From NCBI GenBank assembly GCA_002310175.1, contig DBYG01000012.1:1-30639 (forward strand): a DNA stretch of 30,639 nucleotides. Reading direction: 5' to 3'. Shown piece after piece: positions 8,381 to 16,808 of the stretch. Source of the DNA: Bacteroidales bacterium UBA1192. GTDB taxonomy: Bacteria > Bacteroidota > Bacteroidia > Bacteroidales > Bacteroidaceae. The translations under genes were made by a program, and so were the position numbers. Each line of letters starts with the position of its first letter. The stretch's first letter is position 1. Below the pieces are notes generated by a model that saw only the letters and a program-made list of their open reading frames with translations, did not search any database and was not told where the DNA came from.

Positions 8381-9661
8381 CTACTGCAGGCTGTTTATTG
8401 AATCCGTCGGATCAGCGGTCACAATAACGGTATCAGGAACGGACAGTCCCACCATCTTCATATATCCGCTCACGGCACGGATAAACTCAGGCATATCCTC
8501 AGGCTTGATGGGTTCCACAGCGGGAAGGTCCATTCTGAGCGGGTCTATGGCTGTGCCGTCCTTGAACACACGATAGTCCAGATGCGGGCCTGTGGCCATA
8601 CCCGTGGCACCCACGTAACCTATCAGCTGTCCCTGTGTCACATGTGTCCCCTGGTTTATGCCGCTGGCAAATCCGCGTAAGTGCATATACTCGGTAGTAT
8701 ATGTTGAGTTATGCTTTATCTTCAGATAGTTTCCGCCACCCTTGCTGTCCCAGCCCTTGGTTATGACCACTCCGTCACCCACTGAATATACGGGAGTGCC
8801 GGAGGGAGCGGCATAATCCACACCATGATGTGCGCGTACCACCTTGGTTATGGGATGTACGCGTGCATTGGAGAACCGGGAGCTTATCCTGGAATAATTG
8901 AGAGGAGCCTTTAGGAAGGCACGGCGCAGGCTCGTCCCCTTTTCGTCAAAATACTCGCCACGTTCATCCTCATAAGTGTAGCGGAACGCGTAGTGGTTAC
9001 TGCCCCCGGTTATAAAATTGCTTGCCAGAATATTACCGTTGCCCACTCTGACGCTGTCGGCATATACCTCCTCATAATATACGCTGAAAGAGTCATTCTT
9101 CTGTATCCCGAAGAAATCTATCGTCCATGAATATACATCGGACAGCATACCCGCAAGCTCAGGGTCAGCGCCCTTATCTATCATGGCGTTCCAGAGCGAT
9201 GACTGAATGCTGCCGCTCACAAAATTCAGGACTGTGTCAGTGGGTATGGAACCGGTATAGCTGTATATGCTGTCCGTCAGAGAATAGACCACATAATCAG
9301 TCTTGTTGATATCATATACGAAATAACGTGCGGTGGACAGTGAGTCCCTGTCCCGCACTATATGATACGGCTTACCTGCCTGTATCTTCCTCACGCTCCA
9401 TGTCTCCTGCGATGCCTGGTCCACTTGATGCACCGTCTGCAGGGAAACGCCGTTCCTGGTCAGGATAGTTGAGAGCAGCTCGTTACGTCCTATCACGCTG
9501 TCCGTGATATCGAGGCTGTCCACGCATATCCCCCACCGGATATCACGTACGGGAGCGGATTCGGCCGTAGGTTCTTCCACAGGGATGTCACGGACACTCT
9601 TGTGCCCGCATGAGCATAGCCCCGCTGTCAACAACCCTATCAGAACCAGCCTGTATCTCAT
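8381..9661 (-). CDS. M23-family metallopeptidase, lipoprotein, probable cell-wall endopeptidase
   Basis: This 426-residue protein has a signal ending in L-C-S-C (Cys18), so it is probably a lipoprotein in the envelope acting on peptidoglycan cross-links. The C-terminal LytM/M23 domain (about residues 262-376) shows H278-x3-D282 in HHGVDYAAPSGTPV, YMHLRG with His327, and GPHLDYRV. The last motif is normally H-x-H; here it is H360-L-D362, so the third zinc ligand would be Asp. The rest of the domain is well kept. The middle region (about 40-250) resembles the N-terminal regions of MepM-like proteins but no clear LysM is seen. It overlaps dapA by 4 nt. Confidence 0.88.
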   Translation of the reverse strand: MRYRLVLIGLLTAGLCSCGHKSVRDIPVEEPTAESAPVRDIRWGICVDSLDITDSVIGRNELLSTILTRNGVSLQTVHQVDQASQETWSVRKIQAGKPYHIVRDRDSLSTARYFVYDINKTDYVVYSLTDSIYSYTGSIPTDTVLNFVSGSIQSSLWNAMIDKGADPELAGMLSDVYSWTIDFFGIQKNDSFSVYYEEVYADSVRVGNGNILASNFITGGSNHYAFRYTYEDERGEYFDEKGTSLRRAFLKAPLNYSRISSRFSNARVHPITKVVRAHHGVDYAAPSGTPVYSVGDGVVITKGWDSKGGGNYLKIKHNSTYTTEYMHLRGFASGINQGTHVTQGQLIGYVGATGMATGPHLDYRVFKDGTAIDPLRMDLPAVEPIKPEDMPEFIRAVSGYMKMVGLSVPDTVIVTADPTDSINSLQ

Positions 9662-10548
9662 CCCTCTATTCCCGCAAATCCTTCAATAATCTCACTGTGC
9701 AGAGCATCGCTAACCGGCACAAGCGGCAGGCGCATCACGTTTTCAAGCATATTGCGGTCTGACATCACTGCCTTCACCCCGCACGGGTTACCCTCCTTGA
9801 ACATAAGCCCGTAAAGCGGCATCAGACGCTTCTGGATAGCCTCAGCTTCATCAAACCGTCCCTCCATAGTGAGGTGCACCAGCCTTCCGTATGTGGCAGG
9901 TATGGCGTTGCCAATCACTGATATCACTCCGGCAGCACCTTTCCTGATGGTCTCCAGTGCCAGGCTGTCATCACCTACTATCACCCGGAACGTATCGGGA
10001 GCGCCATCTATCAGCTGCTCTATCTGGTCAATCTTGCCGGATGCCTCCTTCACCCCTATCACATTGGGAAACTCCCGTGCAATACGCAGTGTAGTCTCCA
10101 CCGTCATGTTCACGCCCGTACGTCCGGGAACATTATATAGTATCAACGGTTTTGCCGATGCTTTGGCTATCTCACGGAAATGCCTGTATATACCCTCCTG
10201 TGAAGGTTTGTTGTAATACGGAACCGCACTCAGTATCCCGTCTATCCCGTCCGTCTGATAGAGCTTTATCTGTTCCACTACAGTGGCCGTGCAGTTGCTG
10301 CTGCATCCCACCATCAGGGGGATGCGTCCCTTCACCTGTCTTATCACAAACCTGGTCACCGAGAGGCGTTCATCGGATGAGAGCGTAGGAGTCTCGGCAG
10401 TAGTACCGAGCACGCATAGGAAATCCGTACCGCCTGCTATGAGGTTTTCCACGATTCCGGCCAGAGCGTCATAGTCTATCTGACCGTCCTGCTTGAATGG
10501 TGTCACCAGCGCAACACCCAGTCCCTTAAAAGGGTAATGACAATTCAT
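9658..10548 (-). CDS. dapA: 4-hydroxy-tetrahydrodipicolinate synthase
   Basis: DapA condenses pyruvate with aspartate semialdehyde at the entry to the lysine and diaminopimelate pathway. The Schiff-base Lys167 lies in VIGVKEASG, Tyr138 in LYNVPGRTG, and the Thr pair in GTTAETPTL. The 296-residue length is typical. Related lyases (NanA, KDG aldolase) are less likely given the GTTAE and YNVPGRTG context. The start overlaps the 3' end of ligA by 23 nt, so the gene depends on the ligA transcript. The neighbouring M23 peptidase acts on the diaminopimelate-containing wall. Confidence 0.95.
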   Translation of the reverse strand: MNCHYPFKGLGVALVTPFKQDGQIDYDALAGIVENLIAGGTDFLCVLGTTAETPTLSSDERLSVTRFVIRQVKGRIPLMVGCSSNCTATVVEQIKLYQTDGIDGILSAVPYYNKPSQEGIYRHFREIAKASAKPLILYNVPGRTGVNMTVETTLRIAREFPNVIGVKEASGKIDQIEQLIDGAPDTFRVIVGDDSLALETIRKGAAGVISVIGNAIPATYGRLVHLTMEGRFDEAEAIQKRLMPLYGLMFKEGNPCGVKAVMSDRNMLENVMRLPLVPVSDALHSEIIEGFAGIEG

Positions 10549-12568
10549 TGGTTATTATTGTTGGTTTTTCATTAATCAATTCCAGAAACTCACTCTCACT
10601 CATCAGCTTCACGCCAAGGCTCTGAGCCTTCTCCCGTTTGGCCGGACCCATGTTGTCCCCAGCCAGTACGAATGATGTCTTGGCCGATATGCTGCCCGAG
10701 TTCTTGCCTCCGTGACGCTCTATCAGCTCCTTGTACTCATCACGTGAATGGTGGTTGAACACACCGCTTATCACTATAGTCTTTCCGGCCAGTACATCAC
10801 TTCCGTTCATCCCCGCCTGTTCCGTCACCTCCATCCGGAGTCCGTACTCCCTCAGGCGGCTCACCAGCTCCCTGCTGCGCTCATCACGGAAAAACGTCAC
10901 AATGCACTGGGCTATCTTGCCGCCTATCTCATTGACCGCCGTAAGCTCCTCAACAGTAGCGTTCTCCAAAGCCTCCATGGACTTGAACGCACGGGCCAGT
11001 ATCTTGGCCACTGTCTCTCCCACAAAACGTATCCCTATGGCGAATAGCACCCTTTCAAACGGCACGCTGCGGGAATTCTCTATCCCGCGTACTATATTCA
11101 CGGCTGATTTCTCCCCCATACCCTCCAGCCTGCATATATCTATGGCCTTTAGCGTATATAGGTCAGCTATGTCCCTTATGAGTCCAGCCTGATAGAACTG
11201 ATCTATCGTCTCCGTACCCAGACCGTCTATATTCATGGCCTTACGGCTCACAAAATGCTCTATCCGCCCCTTAATCTGCGGCGGACAGCTTATAGAGTTA
11301 GGGCAGTAAAACGCAGCCTCACCCTCATAACGTATCAGTTTAGTGCCGCATTCGGGACACACCTGTGCAAACTGCACGGGATCCCCCATCAGCAGGGAGC
11401 GTGAATCCAGGTCCACGGCAGTAATCTTGGGAATAATCTCACCCCCCTTCTCCACATATACCATATCGCCTATATGCAGGTCCAGCCCCTTTATTATATC
11501 GGCATTATGCAGAGTGGCGCGCTTTACTATAGTACCGGACAACTGGACAGGATCAAGATTTGCCACCGGTGTCACAGCTCCGGTACGTCCCACCTGGAAC
11601 GACACGCTGTTCAGCCGTGTGAGCTGCCTCTCTGCCTGGAACTTGTACGCAATGGCCCAGCGCGGTGACTTGGCCTTGAACCCCAGGTTACGCTGCTGTC
11701 TCAGGGAATTCACCTTGAGAACTATACCGTCAGTAGCCACAGGCAGGTTCCTGCGTTCCGTATCCCAATAGTTTATATAGTCAAGCACCTCATCAATTGT
11801 GGTGCATTTCTTCATGTGGTCCGACACCTTGAACCCCCATCTCTGTGCCTCCATCATGTTCTCATAATGGCCGTCACAGGGCAATTGCTCACCCAGCAGA
11901 TAATACAGGTATGAATCCAGCTGCCTGCGGGCCACCTCCTGCGGATTCTGCAGCTTCAGTGTGCCCGATGCCGCATTCCTGGGATTGGCAAACAGCGGTT
12001 CCTCCTGCTCTTCACGCTCCGTATTCAGCTTCTCGAACGATGTCCAGGGCATCAGCACCTCCCCGCGTATCTCAAAGCTGCGGGGCCAGTCCCCCTTCTG
12101 GAGCACCAGCGGAACAGACCTTATGGTGCGCACGTTATCAGTCACAATATCACCCTTGACTCCGTCACCGCGCGTGACAGCCTGAACCAGCTTACCCTCC
12201 TCATATATGAGTGAAATGGAAAGACCGTCATACTTGAGCTCACAGCAAATCTCGAACGGCTCGTTCAGGAGTCCGCTCACACGCTGGAAGAAATCCTGCA
12301 CCTCCTGCTCGCTGTACGTGTTGTCCAGAGAGAGCATCGGATAACGGTGCTCGGCCTGCTCAAAACCCCTGCTCAGGTCACTGCCCACACGTTGCGTGGG
12401 TGAATTCTGGTCGTAAAGTTCAGGATGACGCTCTTCCAGGTCTATGAGCTCATGCATAAGCTTGTCGAACTCCATATCGGAGATAACGGGAGCGTTCTGC
12501 ACATAATACAGGTTATTGTACTTGTGCAGCAGTTCGCGTAGCTCCAATATCCGTTCCTTTTCGCTCAT
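10526..12568 (-). CDS. ligA: NAD-dependent DNA ligase
   Basis: LigA seals nicks in DNA using NAD+, in replication and repair. Domains in order: Ia (N-terminal YYVQNAPVISDMEFD), the adenylation domain with Lys112 in ELKYDGLSIS, OB fold, a four-Cys zinc finger (CPECG ... CPNSISCP), helix-hairpin-helix repeats (IDGLGTETIDQF, RLEGMGEKSA, AVNEIGGKIA) and a C-terminal BRCT domain with LAGKTIVISG. The length of 680 residues is full. It diverges from trmD with 85 bp between the start codons. It leads a run of four tightly packed genes. Confidence 0.98.
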   Translation of the reverse strand: MSEKERILELRELLHKYNNLYYVQNAPVISDMEFDKLMHELIDLEERHPELYDQNSPTQRVGSDLSRGFEQAEHRYPMLSLDNTYSEQEVQDFFQRVSGLLNEPFEICCELKYDGLSISLIYEEGKLVQAVTRGDGVKGDIVTDNVRTIRSVPLVLQKGDWPRSFEIRGEVLMPWTSFEKLNTEREEQEEPLFANPRNAASGTLKLQNPQEVARRQLDSYLYYLLGEQLPCDGHYENMMEAQRWGFKVSDHMKKCTTIDEVLDYINYWDTERRNLPVATDGIVLKVNSLRQQRNLGFKAKSPRWAIAYKFQAERQLTRLNSVSFQVGRTGAVTPVANLDPVQLSGTIVKRATLHNADIIKGLDLHIGDMVYVEKGGEIIPKITAVDLDSRSLLMGDPVQFAQVCPECGTKLIRYEGEAAFYCPNSISCPPQIKGRIEHFVSRKAMNIDGLGTETIDQFYQAGLIRDIADLYTLKAIDICRLEGMGEKSAVNIVRGIENSRSVPFERVLFAIGIRFVGETVAKILARAFKSMEALENATVEELTAVNEIGGKIAQCIVTFFRDERSRELVSRLREYGLRMEVTEQAGMNGSDVLAGKTIVISGVFNHHSRDEYKELIERHGGKNSGSISAKTSFVLAGDNMGPAKREKAQSLGVKLMSESEFLELINEKPTIITNELSLPF

Positions 12569-12591
12569 TTTGGGATATCCCTGAAAGAGTT

Positions 12592-12631
12592 GTTTTCAGA
12601 CCGCGAATTTACGCATAATTTTGTAATTTTG
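12592..12631 (+). promoter_or_regulatory. Candidate trmD promoter
   Basis: Two overlapping copies of the -7 motif TAATTTTG lie at 12616-12623 and 12624-12631 on the plus strand. A TTTT at 12592-12595 stands 20 nt before the first as an imperfect -33 element. The start codon of trmD follows at 12654. The match at -33 is weak, so the exact start is uncertain. Confidence 0.45.
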
Positions 12632-12653
12632 CAGGCGTTTAGAGTACATATTT

Positions 12654-13328
12654 ATGCGTATAGACATACTTACCGTATTCCCCGATATGCTTGAGGGTTT
12701 CTTTAACTGCTCAATGATGGCACGTGCCCAGAAAGCCGGTCTTGCCGAGATTCATCTGCATGACATAAGGGACTACACCACCGATAAGCACCACAAGACC
12801 GATGACTATCCCTTTGGAGGCTGTGCCGGCCTTGTAATGAAGATAGAACCCATAGACCGCCTAATAACCGACCTCAAGTCACAGCGGGATTACGATGATG
12901 TAATATACACATCCCCTGACGGAGAGCAGTTCAACCAGAAAACCGCCAACAGCCTCTCGCTTCTAAACAACATAATCATCCTGTGCGGTCACTACAAAGG
13001 AATAGACTACCGCATCCGCGAGCATCTGATAACCCGTGAGATAAGCATCGGTGACTACGTCCTCACCGGAGGAGAACTGGCCGCCGCAGTAATGACCGAC
13101 AGCATCGTCCGCCTCATACCCGGAGTATTGTCCGATGAGCAGTCCGCCCTCTCCGACAGCTTCCAGGACAACCTCCTGGCCCCGCCAGTCTATACCCGCC
13201 CGGCCGACTACAAAGGCTGGCGCGTCCCCGACGTCCTCCTGTCCGGAAATCAAGCCCTGATAGACGACTGGGAATTCCAGCAATCCCTGGAGCGAACCAG
13301 AAAGTTAAGGCCAGACCTCTTGCAGTAA
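12654..13328 (+). CDS. trmD: tRNA (guanine-N1-)-methyltransferase
   Basis: TrmD methylates G37 next to the anticodon with S-adenosylmethionine and prevents frameshifting. The N-terminal MRIDILTVFPDML is typical, and the SPOUT knot motifs are present: LCGHYKGIDYR, and ISIGDYVLTGGELAA, which forms the SAM pocket. The 224-residue length is normal. It is a single gene here, not next to rpsP, rimM or rplS. Downstream there is a structured repeat (13331-13473) before the converging pyrD; a short stem CTGCT/AGCAG followed by AACTTTT just after the stop may end transcription. Confidence 0.97.
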   Translation: MRIDILTVFPDMLEGFFNCSMMARAQKAGLAEIHLHDIRDYTTDKHHKTDDYPFGGCAGLVMKIEPIDRLITDLKSQRDYDDVIYTSPDGEQFNQKTANSLSLLNNIIILCGHYKGIDYRIREHLITREISIGDYVLTGGELAAAVMTDSIVRLIPGVLSDEQSALSDSFQDNLLAPPVYTRPADYKGWRVPDVLLSGNQALIDDWEFQQSLERTRKLRPDLLQ

Positions 13329-13330
13329 CC

Positions 13331-13473
13331 CTGCTAAGCGAGCAGAACTTTTGGGTTGTTAGCAGGCAAAACCATAGACGCCCATGTCTCTGTGAATGGG
13401 AGGGGCCCGCGCTGAAGGCGTGGGAGGGATAGCGCAAAGCGCGTAGTTTTGACGCTAATAACCCAAAAGTTCC
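13331..13473. repeat. Structured inverted-repeat element (MITE- or REP-like)
   Basis: The space between trmD and pyrD is filled by an inverted repeat: left arm 13346-13373 and right arm 13447-13473 are reverse complements over about 28 positions with a few mismatches (core GAACTTTTGGGTT). Between the arms lie three small hairpins: CCCAT/ATGGG (13382-13401), CCCGCGC/GCGTGGG (13407-13425) and GCGC-AAA-GCGC (13433-13443). The octamer TGGGAGGG occurs twice in direct orientation (13398 and 13422). A second stem, CCTGCTAA/TTAGCAGG (13331-13338, 13360-13367), overlaps the left arm. There is no coding potential. It looks like a small mobile or REP-type repeat, but copy number is unknown. Confidence 0.6.
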
Positions 13474-13482
13474 CCAAAATAG

Positions 13483-14391
13483 TTATTCTAAAGCTCCGAT
13501 TATTTCTTGAACGGAGGTGAAGTTATGACGTTCAAGGTATTCCTGAATGCCGTCAATGACTTTCCCGGAGATGGAGGGATCTATGAAGTTGGCCGTGCCG
13601 ATCTGTACGGCCGATGCGCCCGCAAGCAAGAACTCGACTGCATCGGTAGCGGAGCAGATACCACCCAGTCCTATGACAGGAATTTTTACCACCTTAGCCG
13701 TCTGCCACACCATACGCAGGGCCACCGGTTTCACCGCAGGACCGCTCATTCCGCCTGTAATGGTGGAAAGAATCGGTTTCCGCTTCTCGGCATCAATGGC
13801 CATACCCAGCATAGTGTTTATGAGCGACACGCTGTCAGCACCCGCACCCTCCACGGCACGCGCTATCTCAGTAATATCAGTAACATTAGGTGAAAGCTTT
13901 ACAATCAGAGTCTTATCATATGCCTTACGCACGGCTTCCACAACCTGGGCCGCGCTATCCGGATTAACTCCGAAAGCCATCCCTCCCTGCTTCACATTGG
14001 GACAGGATATATTAAGCTCTATTGCCGGAATATCATCAAGGGTGTTGATTATACAGGCTGTCTGAACATAGTCATCAATACAGGACCCTGATACGTTCAC
14101 AATGATATTTGTCTGTATTTTTCTAACCTCCGGATAGATATGGTCCACAAAATGGTCCACACCCTTGTTCTGTAATCCCACCGCATTCAGCATACCGGAC
14201 GGAGTCTCGGCCATACGGGGATAAGGATTACCCTGTCGGGGATTAAGTGTCGTACCCTTCACTATGATGGCACCCAGACGGCTTATATCCATGAAATCAG
14301 CATATTCGGAACCATACCCGAATGTGCCCGATGCTGTCATCACCGGGTTCTTGAGCTCCAGCGAGCCTATCTTAGTATTCAGTTGAACCAT
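13483..14391 (-). CDS. pyrD: Dihydroorotate dehydrogenase B, catalytic subunit
   Basis: PyrD (class 1B) oxidises dihydroorotate to orotate in pyrimidine synthesis, using FMN and passing electrons to PyrK and NAD+. The 302-residue protein shows PVMTASGTFGYG, NKGVDHF, IELNISCPNVKQGG with the likely catalytic Cys, VKLSPNV, and the FMN-phosphate sites GLGGI and GASAVQIGTA. The class is supported by the adjoining pyrK, whose 3' end overlaps the pyrD start by 13 nt. It converges with trmD across the repeat element. Confidence 0.96.
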   Translation of the reverse strand: MVQLNTKIGSLELKNPVMTASGTFGYGSEYADFMDISRLGAIIVKGTTLNPRQGNPYPRMAETPSGMLNAVGLQNKGVDHFVDHIYPEVRKIQTNIIVNVSGSCIDDYVQTACIINTLDDIPAIELNISCPNVKQGGMAFGVNPDSAAQVVEAVRKAYDKTLIVKLSPNVTDITEIARAVEGAGADSVSLINTMLGMAIDAEKRKPILSTITGGMSGPAVKPVALRMVWQTAKVVKIPVIGLGGICSATDAVEFLLAGASAVQIGTANFIDPSISGKVIDGIQEYLERHNFTSVQEIIGALE

Positions 14392-15167
14392 TTCAGTCTG
14401 TCAATATTGAAAACCGGACCCTCCTTACAAACACACACATTACCGCTGTCGGCAGTATCCTCCACACAACACAGACATGCGCCTATACCACACGCCATAC
14501 GATGCTCCAGTGACACCTCGCAAGCCGTCTCATGCTCCCGGGCCCAATGCGCCACAGCCTTGAGCATAGGCGTGGGACCACAGGCATATATCCTGTCAAA
14601 TGACTCACTGTCAAGCAACAGGCTGTGATCAGTCACAAATCCCTTCTCCCCGGCTGAACCATCCTCGGTAGTCATGAACAGACTGCCGTATTTCATGAAC
14701 TCCTCCTTGCGCAGTATCAGCTCCTCATTACGTCCTCCAAACAGGAAAACAGGCCTTATGCCATGAGCCGCAAGCTCCTGCCCGAGAAACAGCAGCGGAG
14801 CCACACCCACTCCGCCGCCAATCAGCAGCGGACGTGCCACATGGGTGCTCCTGTAGCTGAAACCGTTGCCCAGAGGAAGCACCACATTGACCGTATCACC
14901 AACCTTAAGGGCGGCGAGTGACGCAGTACCCTCACCCACGACCTGTATCAGGAATTCTACGGTACTCTTCTCTTTATCAATAGAATGTATTGAGACAGGC
15001 CTGCGTAAAAGCACCCTTGCCGACGGCACCTGAATCTCGGCAAACTGTCCTCCCACCATATCCGGAAGCCCCTTATCGTTACGTAGAGTGAGCAGAGTCA
15101 CACCCGGCCCCACCATACGGTTGTCCTCCACCTCAAGGTCCAACTGGTATTTCTTCATACTTGACAT
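14379..15167 (-). CDS. pyrK: Dihydroorotate dehydrogenase B, electron-transfer subunit
   Basis: PyrK carries FAD and a [2Fe-2S] cluster and links PyrD to NAD+. Visible elements are the FAD-binding LLRRPVSIH, the NAD-binding GGGVGVAPLL, and the C-terminal cluster motif CGIGACLCC followed by another Cys pair (VCVC). The length of 262 residues is normal. The start at 15167 (MSSMKKY) is used; a second ATG nine nt later would also fit. Upstream, a -7-like TACCTTCG (15177-15184, one mismatch) without a good -33 element may serve as promoter. Confidence 0.94.
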   Translation of the reverse strand: MSSMKKYQLDLEVEDNRMVGPGVTLLTLRNDKGLPDMVGGQFAEIQVPSARVLLRRPVSIHSIDKEKSTVEFLIQVVGEGTASLAALKVGDTVNVVLPLGNGFSYRSTHVARPLLIGGGVGVAPLLFLGQELAAHGIRPVFLFGGRNEELILRKEEFMKYGSLFMTTEDGSAGEKGFVTDHSLLLDSESFDRIYACGPTPMLKAVAHWAREHETACEVSLEHRMACGIGACLCCVEDTADSGNVCVCKEGPVFNIDRLKWFN

Positions 15168-15216
15168 ATTGTTATGCGAAGGTAACTTATTAAATTGAGA
15201 ATTGGATTATGAATAC

Positions 15217-15260
15217 AAAAAAACAAGACCTGCGTACTCCGTTATGGGCTTACGCAGGTC
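15217..15260 (-). terminator. Intrinsic terminator after the leucine-rich lipoprotein gene
   Basis: On the minus strand a perfect 10-bp stem (15251-15260 with 15227-15236, GACCTGCGTA/TACGCAGGTC) and a 14-nt loop are followed by TTG and a run of seven T (15217-15223). It ends transcription coming from the gene at 15300-16226 and separates it from pyrK. Confidence 0.88.
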
Positions 15261-15299
15261 CTGACATTCCTGTTATCCAATCGGCAAGATCAATCCGGA

Positions 15300-16226
15300 T
15301 CAGAATTCAACCATGTTCTTGAATTCGCCCCACTCAAGACGCCTCTTGTAGTTGAAGAGCTGGCCCTTCGGGACATACACCTTGCAGTTCTGCTTGGTTG
15401 CATCCTCGAACACAGTCGGGCAGTTATGCGGCGGGAAAATACCGCGTGAGTTTATAGTAGCCAGCTTTTCACATCCGAAGAATGACTCCACGCCTATGAT
15501 TCTCACGTTACCACCCAGCGTAACCTCCTCCAGAGCCTTGCAGTTCTTGAAAGCATAGTCACTGATAGCTGTAACGAAATTACCTACAGTCAGTTTCTTC
15601 AAGTAAGCGCAGTCCTGGAAAGCCTCCGGGCAGATGAATGACACCTCCTCATTAATGATATACTCCACAATATTCCTCTTGGCGGGATACTTGATGAGCA
15701 TCTTGTTGTCCTTGCTGAACAGGATACCGTCCACATCCATATATACGGGATTGTTCTGGTTAACGGAAATCTTTGTGAGTGAAGAGCATCCGCTGAAAGC
15801 GTTGTTCAAAATACGGTTAATGCTATAGGGGATGTTGATCGATGTCACGTTGGTGCAGCCCTTGAAAGCATTGTCATCAATCTCCACAACCCTGAACATA
15901 AACTCCTCATTGGCACCTGAAACCACGAATGACGGGATGTCAATGTCGCCCTTATATGCGCTGTAGCCCTCATCAGGACTCTTGCGGCCACCGGTGCGGT
16001 CCCATGTAAGGGCCACATTGCCGAAATTATCCAGAATCCTATAATATAAAGTGGTACCGTTGTTGTATTTGGCAGTTATAATCTCATTTTCAACCGTTGC
16101 GTCAAGCTGCTTGACAAGAATAGTCTGCCAAATCTCTTTCTGACTGTTATCTGTAGCATTTTTGCTGGTCTTGCAACCACTCAAAACAATGAGTGACAAA
16201 GCAATGATTAAGAAATATCTTTTCAT
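15300..16226 (-). CDS. Leucine-rich repeat lipoprotein (BspA-like)
   Basis: This 308-residue protein has a clear lipoprotein signal (hydrophobic residues 4-14, lipobox L-S-G-Cys18). From about residue 100 it consists of BspA/LRR_5-type repeats of roughly 23 residues, with units such as IDDNAFKGCTNVTSINIP, ILNNAFSGCSSLTKISV, ISDYAFKNCKALEEVTL and IGVESFFGCEKLATI. Such proteins are placed in the envelope or at the surface and often bind other proteins, but the partner cannot be told. The C-terminus (VYVPKGQLFNYKRR) is the usual closing of this repeat family. It has its own promoter and a strong terminator, so it is a single-gene unit. Confidence 0.87.
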   Translation of the reverse strand: MKRYFLIIALSLIVLSGCKTSKNATDNSQKEIWQTILVKQLDATVENEIITAKYNNGTTLYYRILDNFGNVALTWDRTGGRKSPDEGYSAYKGDIDIPSFVVSGANEEFMFRVVEIDDNAFKGCTNVTSINIPYSINRILNNAFSGCSSLTKISVNQNNPVYMDVDGILFSKDNKMLIKYPAKRNIVEYIINEEVSFICPEAFQDCAYLKKLTVGNFVTAISDYAFKNCKALEEVTLGGNVRIIGVESFFGCEKLATINSRGIFPPHNCPTVFEDATKQNCKVYVPKGQLFNYKRRLEWGEFKNMVEF

Positions 16227-16255
16227 AAGTAAGATTTGTTTATTGTTTCTGGAAG

Positions 16256-16287
16256 CAAACTTAACTCCTATTCTTTAAAAAAACAAA
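16256..16287 (-). promoter_or_regulatory. Promoter of the leucine-rich lipoprotein gene
   Basis: On the minus strand TTTG (16284-16287) and TAAGTTTG (16256-16263) are separated by 20 nt, a full match to the Bacteroidetes consensus. The start codon follows about 30 nt downstream of the -7 element. Confidence 0.72.
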
Positions 16288-16296
16288 AAAACAGTA

Positions 16297-16776
16297 TTAT
16301 TTTTTTAATTGAGATGGGGAAAATTTTTGGTATGTTCCGTCCTCATAGAAAACCACAATCTCTTTTACTCTCATGGGCTGCTCATCTTTCTGGAGCGGTA
16401 TTTCATTGTTAACTGTTTTGTTTTCAGCCTTTTTCCTCGTTTTCAGAGGCTTTCCAGACGCTTCATGGCTTGAAAATTCAGCTTCCGCACCGGCATCAGT
16501 ACGGAATACGCTATTCTCAACGTTCCTGAACAGGGGATAATCATCATCGTTCACATCTTTATTATTACTCTTGAACGGATTCCCGTTACCGTACAAAAGC
16601 CATTCCAGGTTAACATCCGGAAGGGCATCATGTATGCTCTTGACCACATTCAGGCTGGGTTCATTCCTTCCGTTAAGTATATGTTGCAGTGTTGAGCGCT
16701 GGATTCCTACAGTCTGCGCAAACTGAGTGGCCGACATCCCGAGCATCTCCATCAAATTATCAATTCTGTCTCTCAT
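16297..16776 (-). CDS. XRE-family HTH transcriptional regulator
   Basis: This 159-residue protein has an N-terminal Cro/CI-type helix-turn-helix at about residues 5-65 (MSATQFAQTVGIQRSTLQHIL, split here as helix 2 SATQFAQTVG and recognition helix RSTLQHILNG), followed by a LEWLLYGNGNPF segment often seen in Bacteroidales XRE proteins. The middle (about 70-130) is charged and probably disordered, and the C-terminus is KEIVVFYEDGTYQKF. No protease or ligand domain is visible. Upstream lie several copies of a TTACA-NN-TGTAA palindrome, one of which contains the -7 element of its own promoter, so autoregulation is likely. The target genes and the signal are unknown. Confidence 0.85.
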   Translation of the reverse strand: MRDRIDNLMEMLGMSATQFAQTVGIQRSTLQHILNGRNEPSLNVVKSIHDALPDVNLEWLLYGNGNPFKSNNKDVNDDDYPLFRNVENSVFRTDAGAEAEFSSHEASGKPLKTRKKAENKTVNNEIPLQKDEQPMRVKEIVVFYEDGTYQKFSPSQLKK

Positions 16777-16808
16777 ACCTTATGAAAAATGGATCAAAAC
16801 AATACTTG

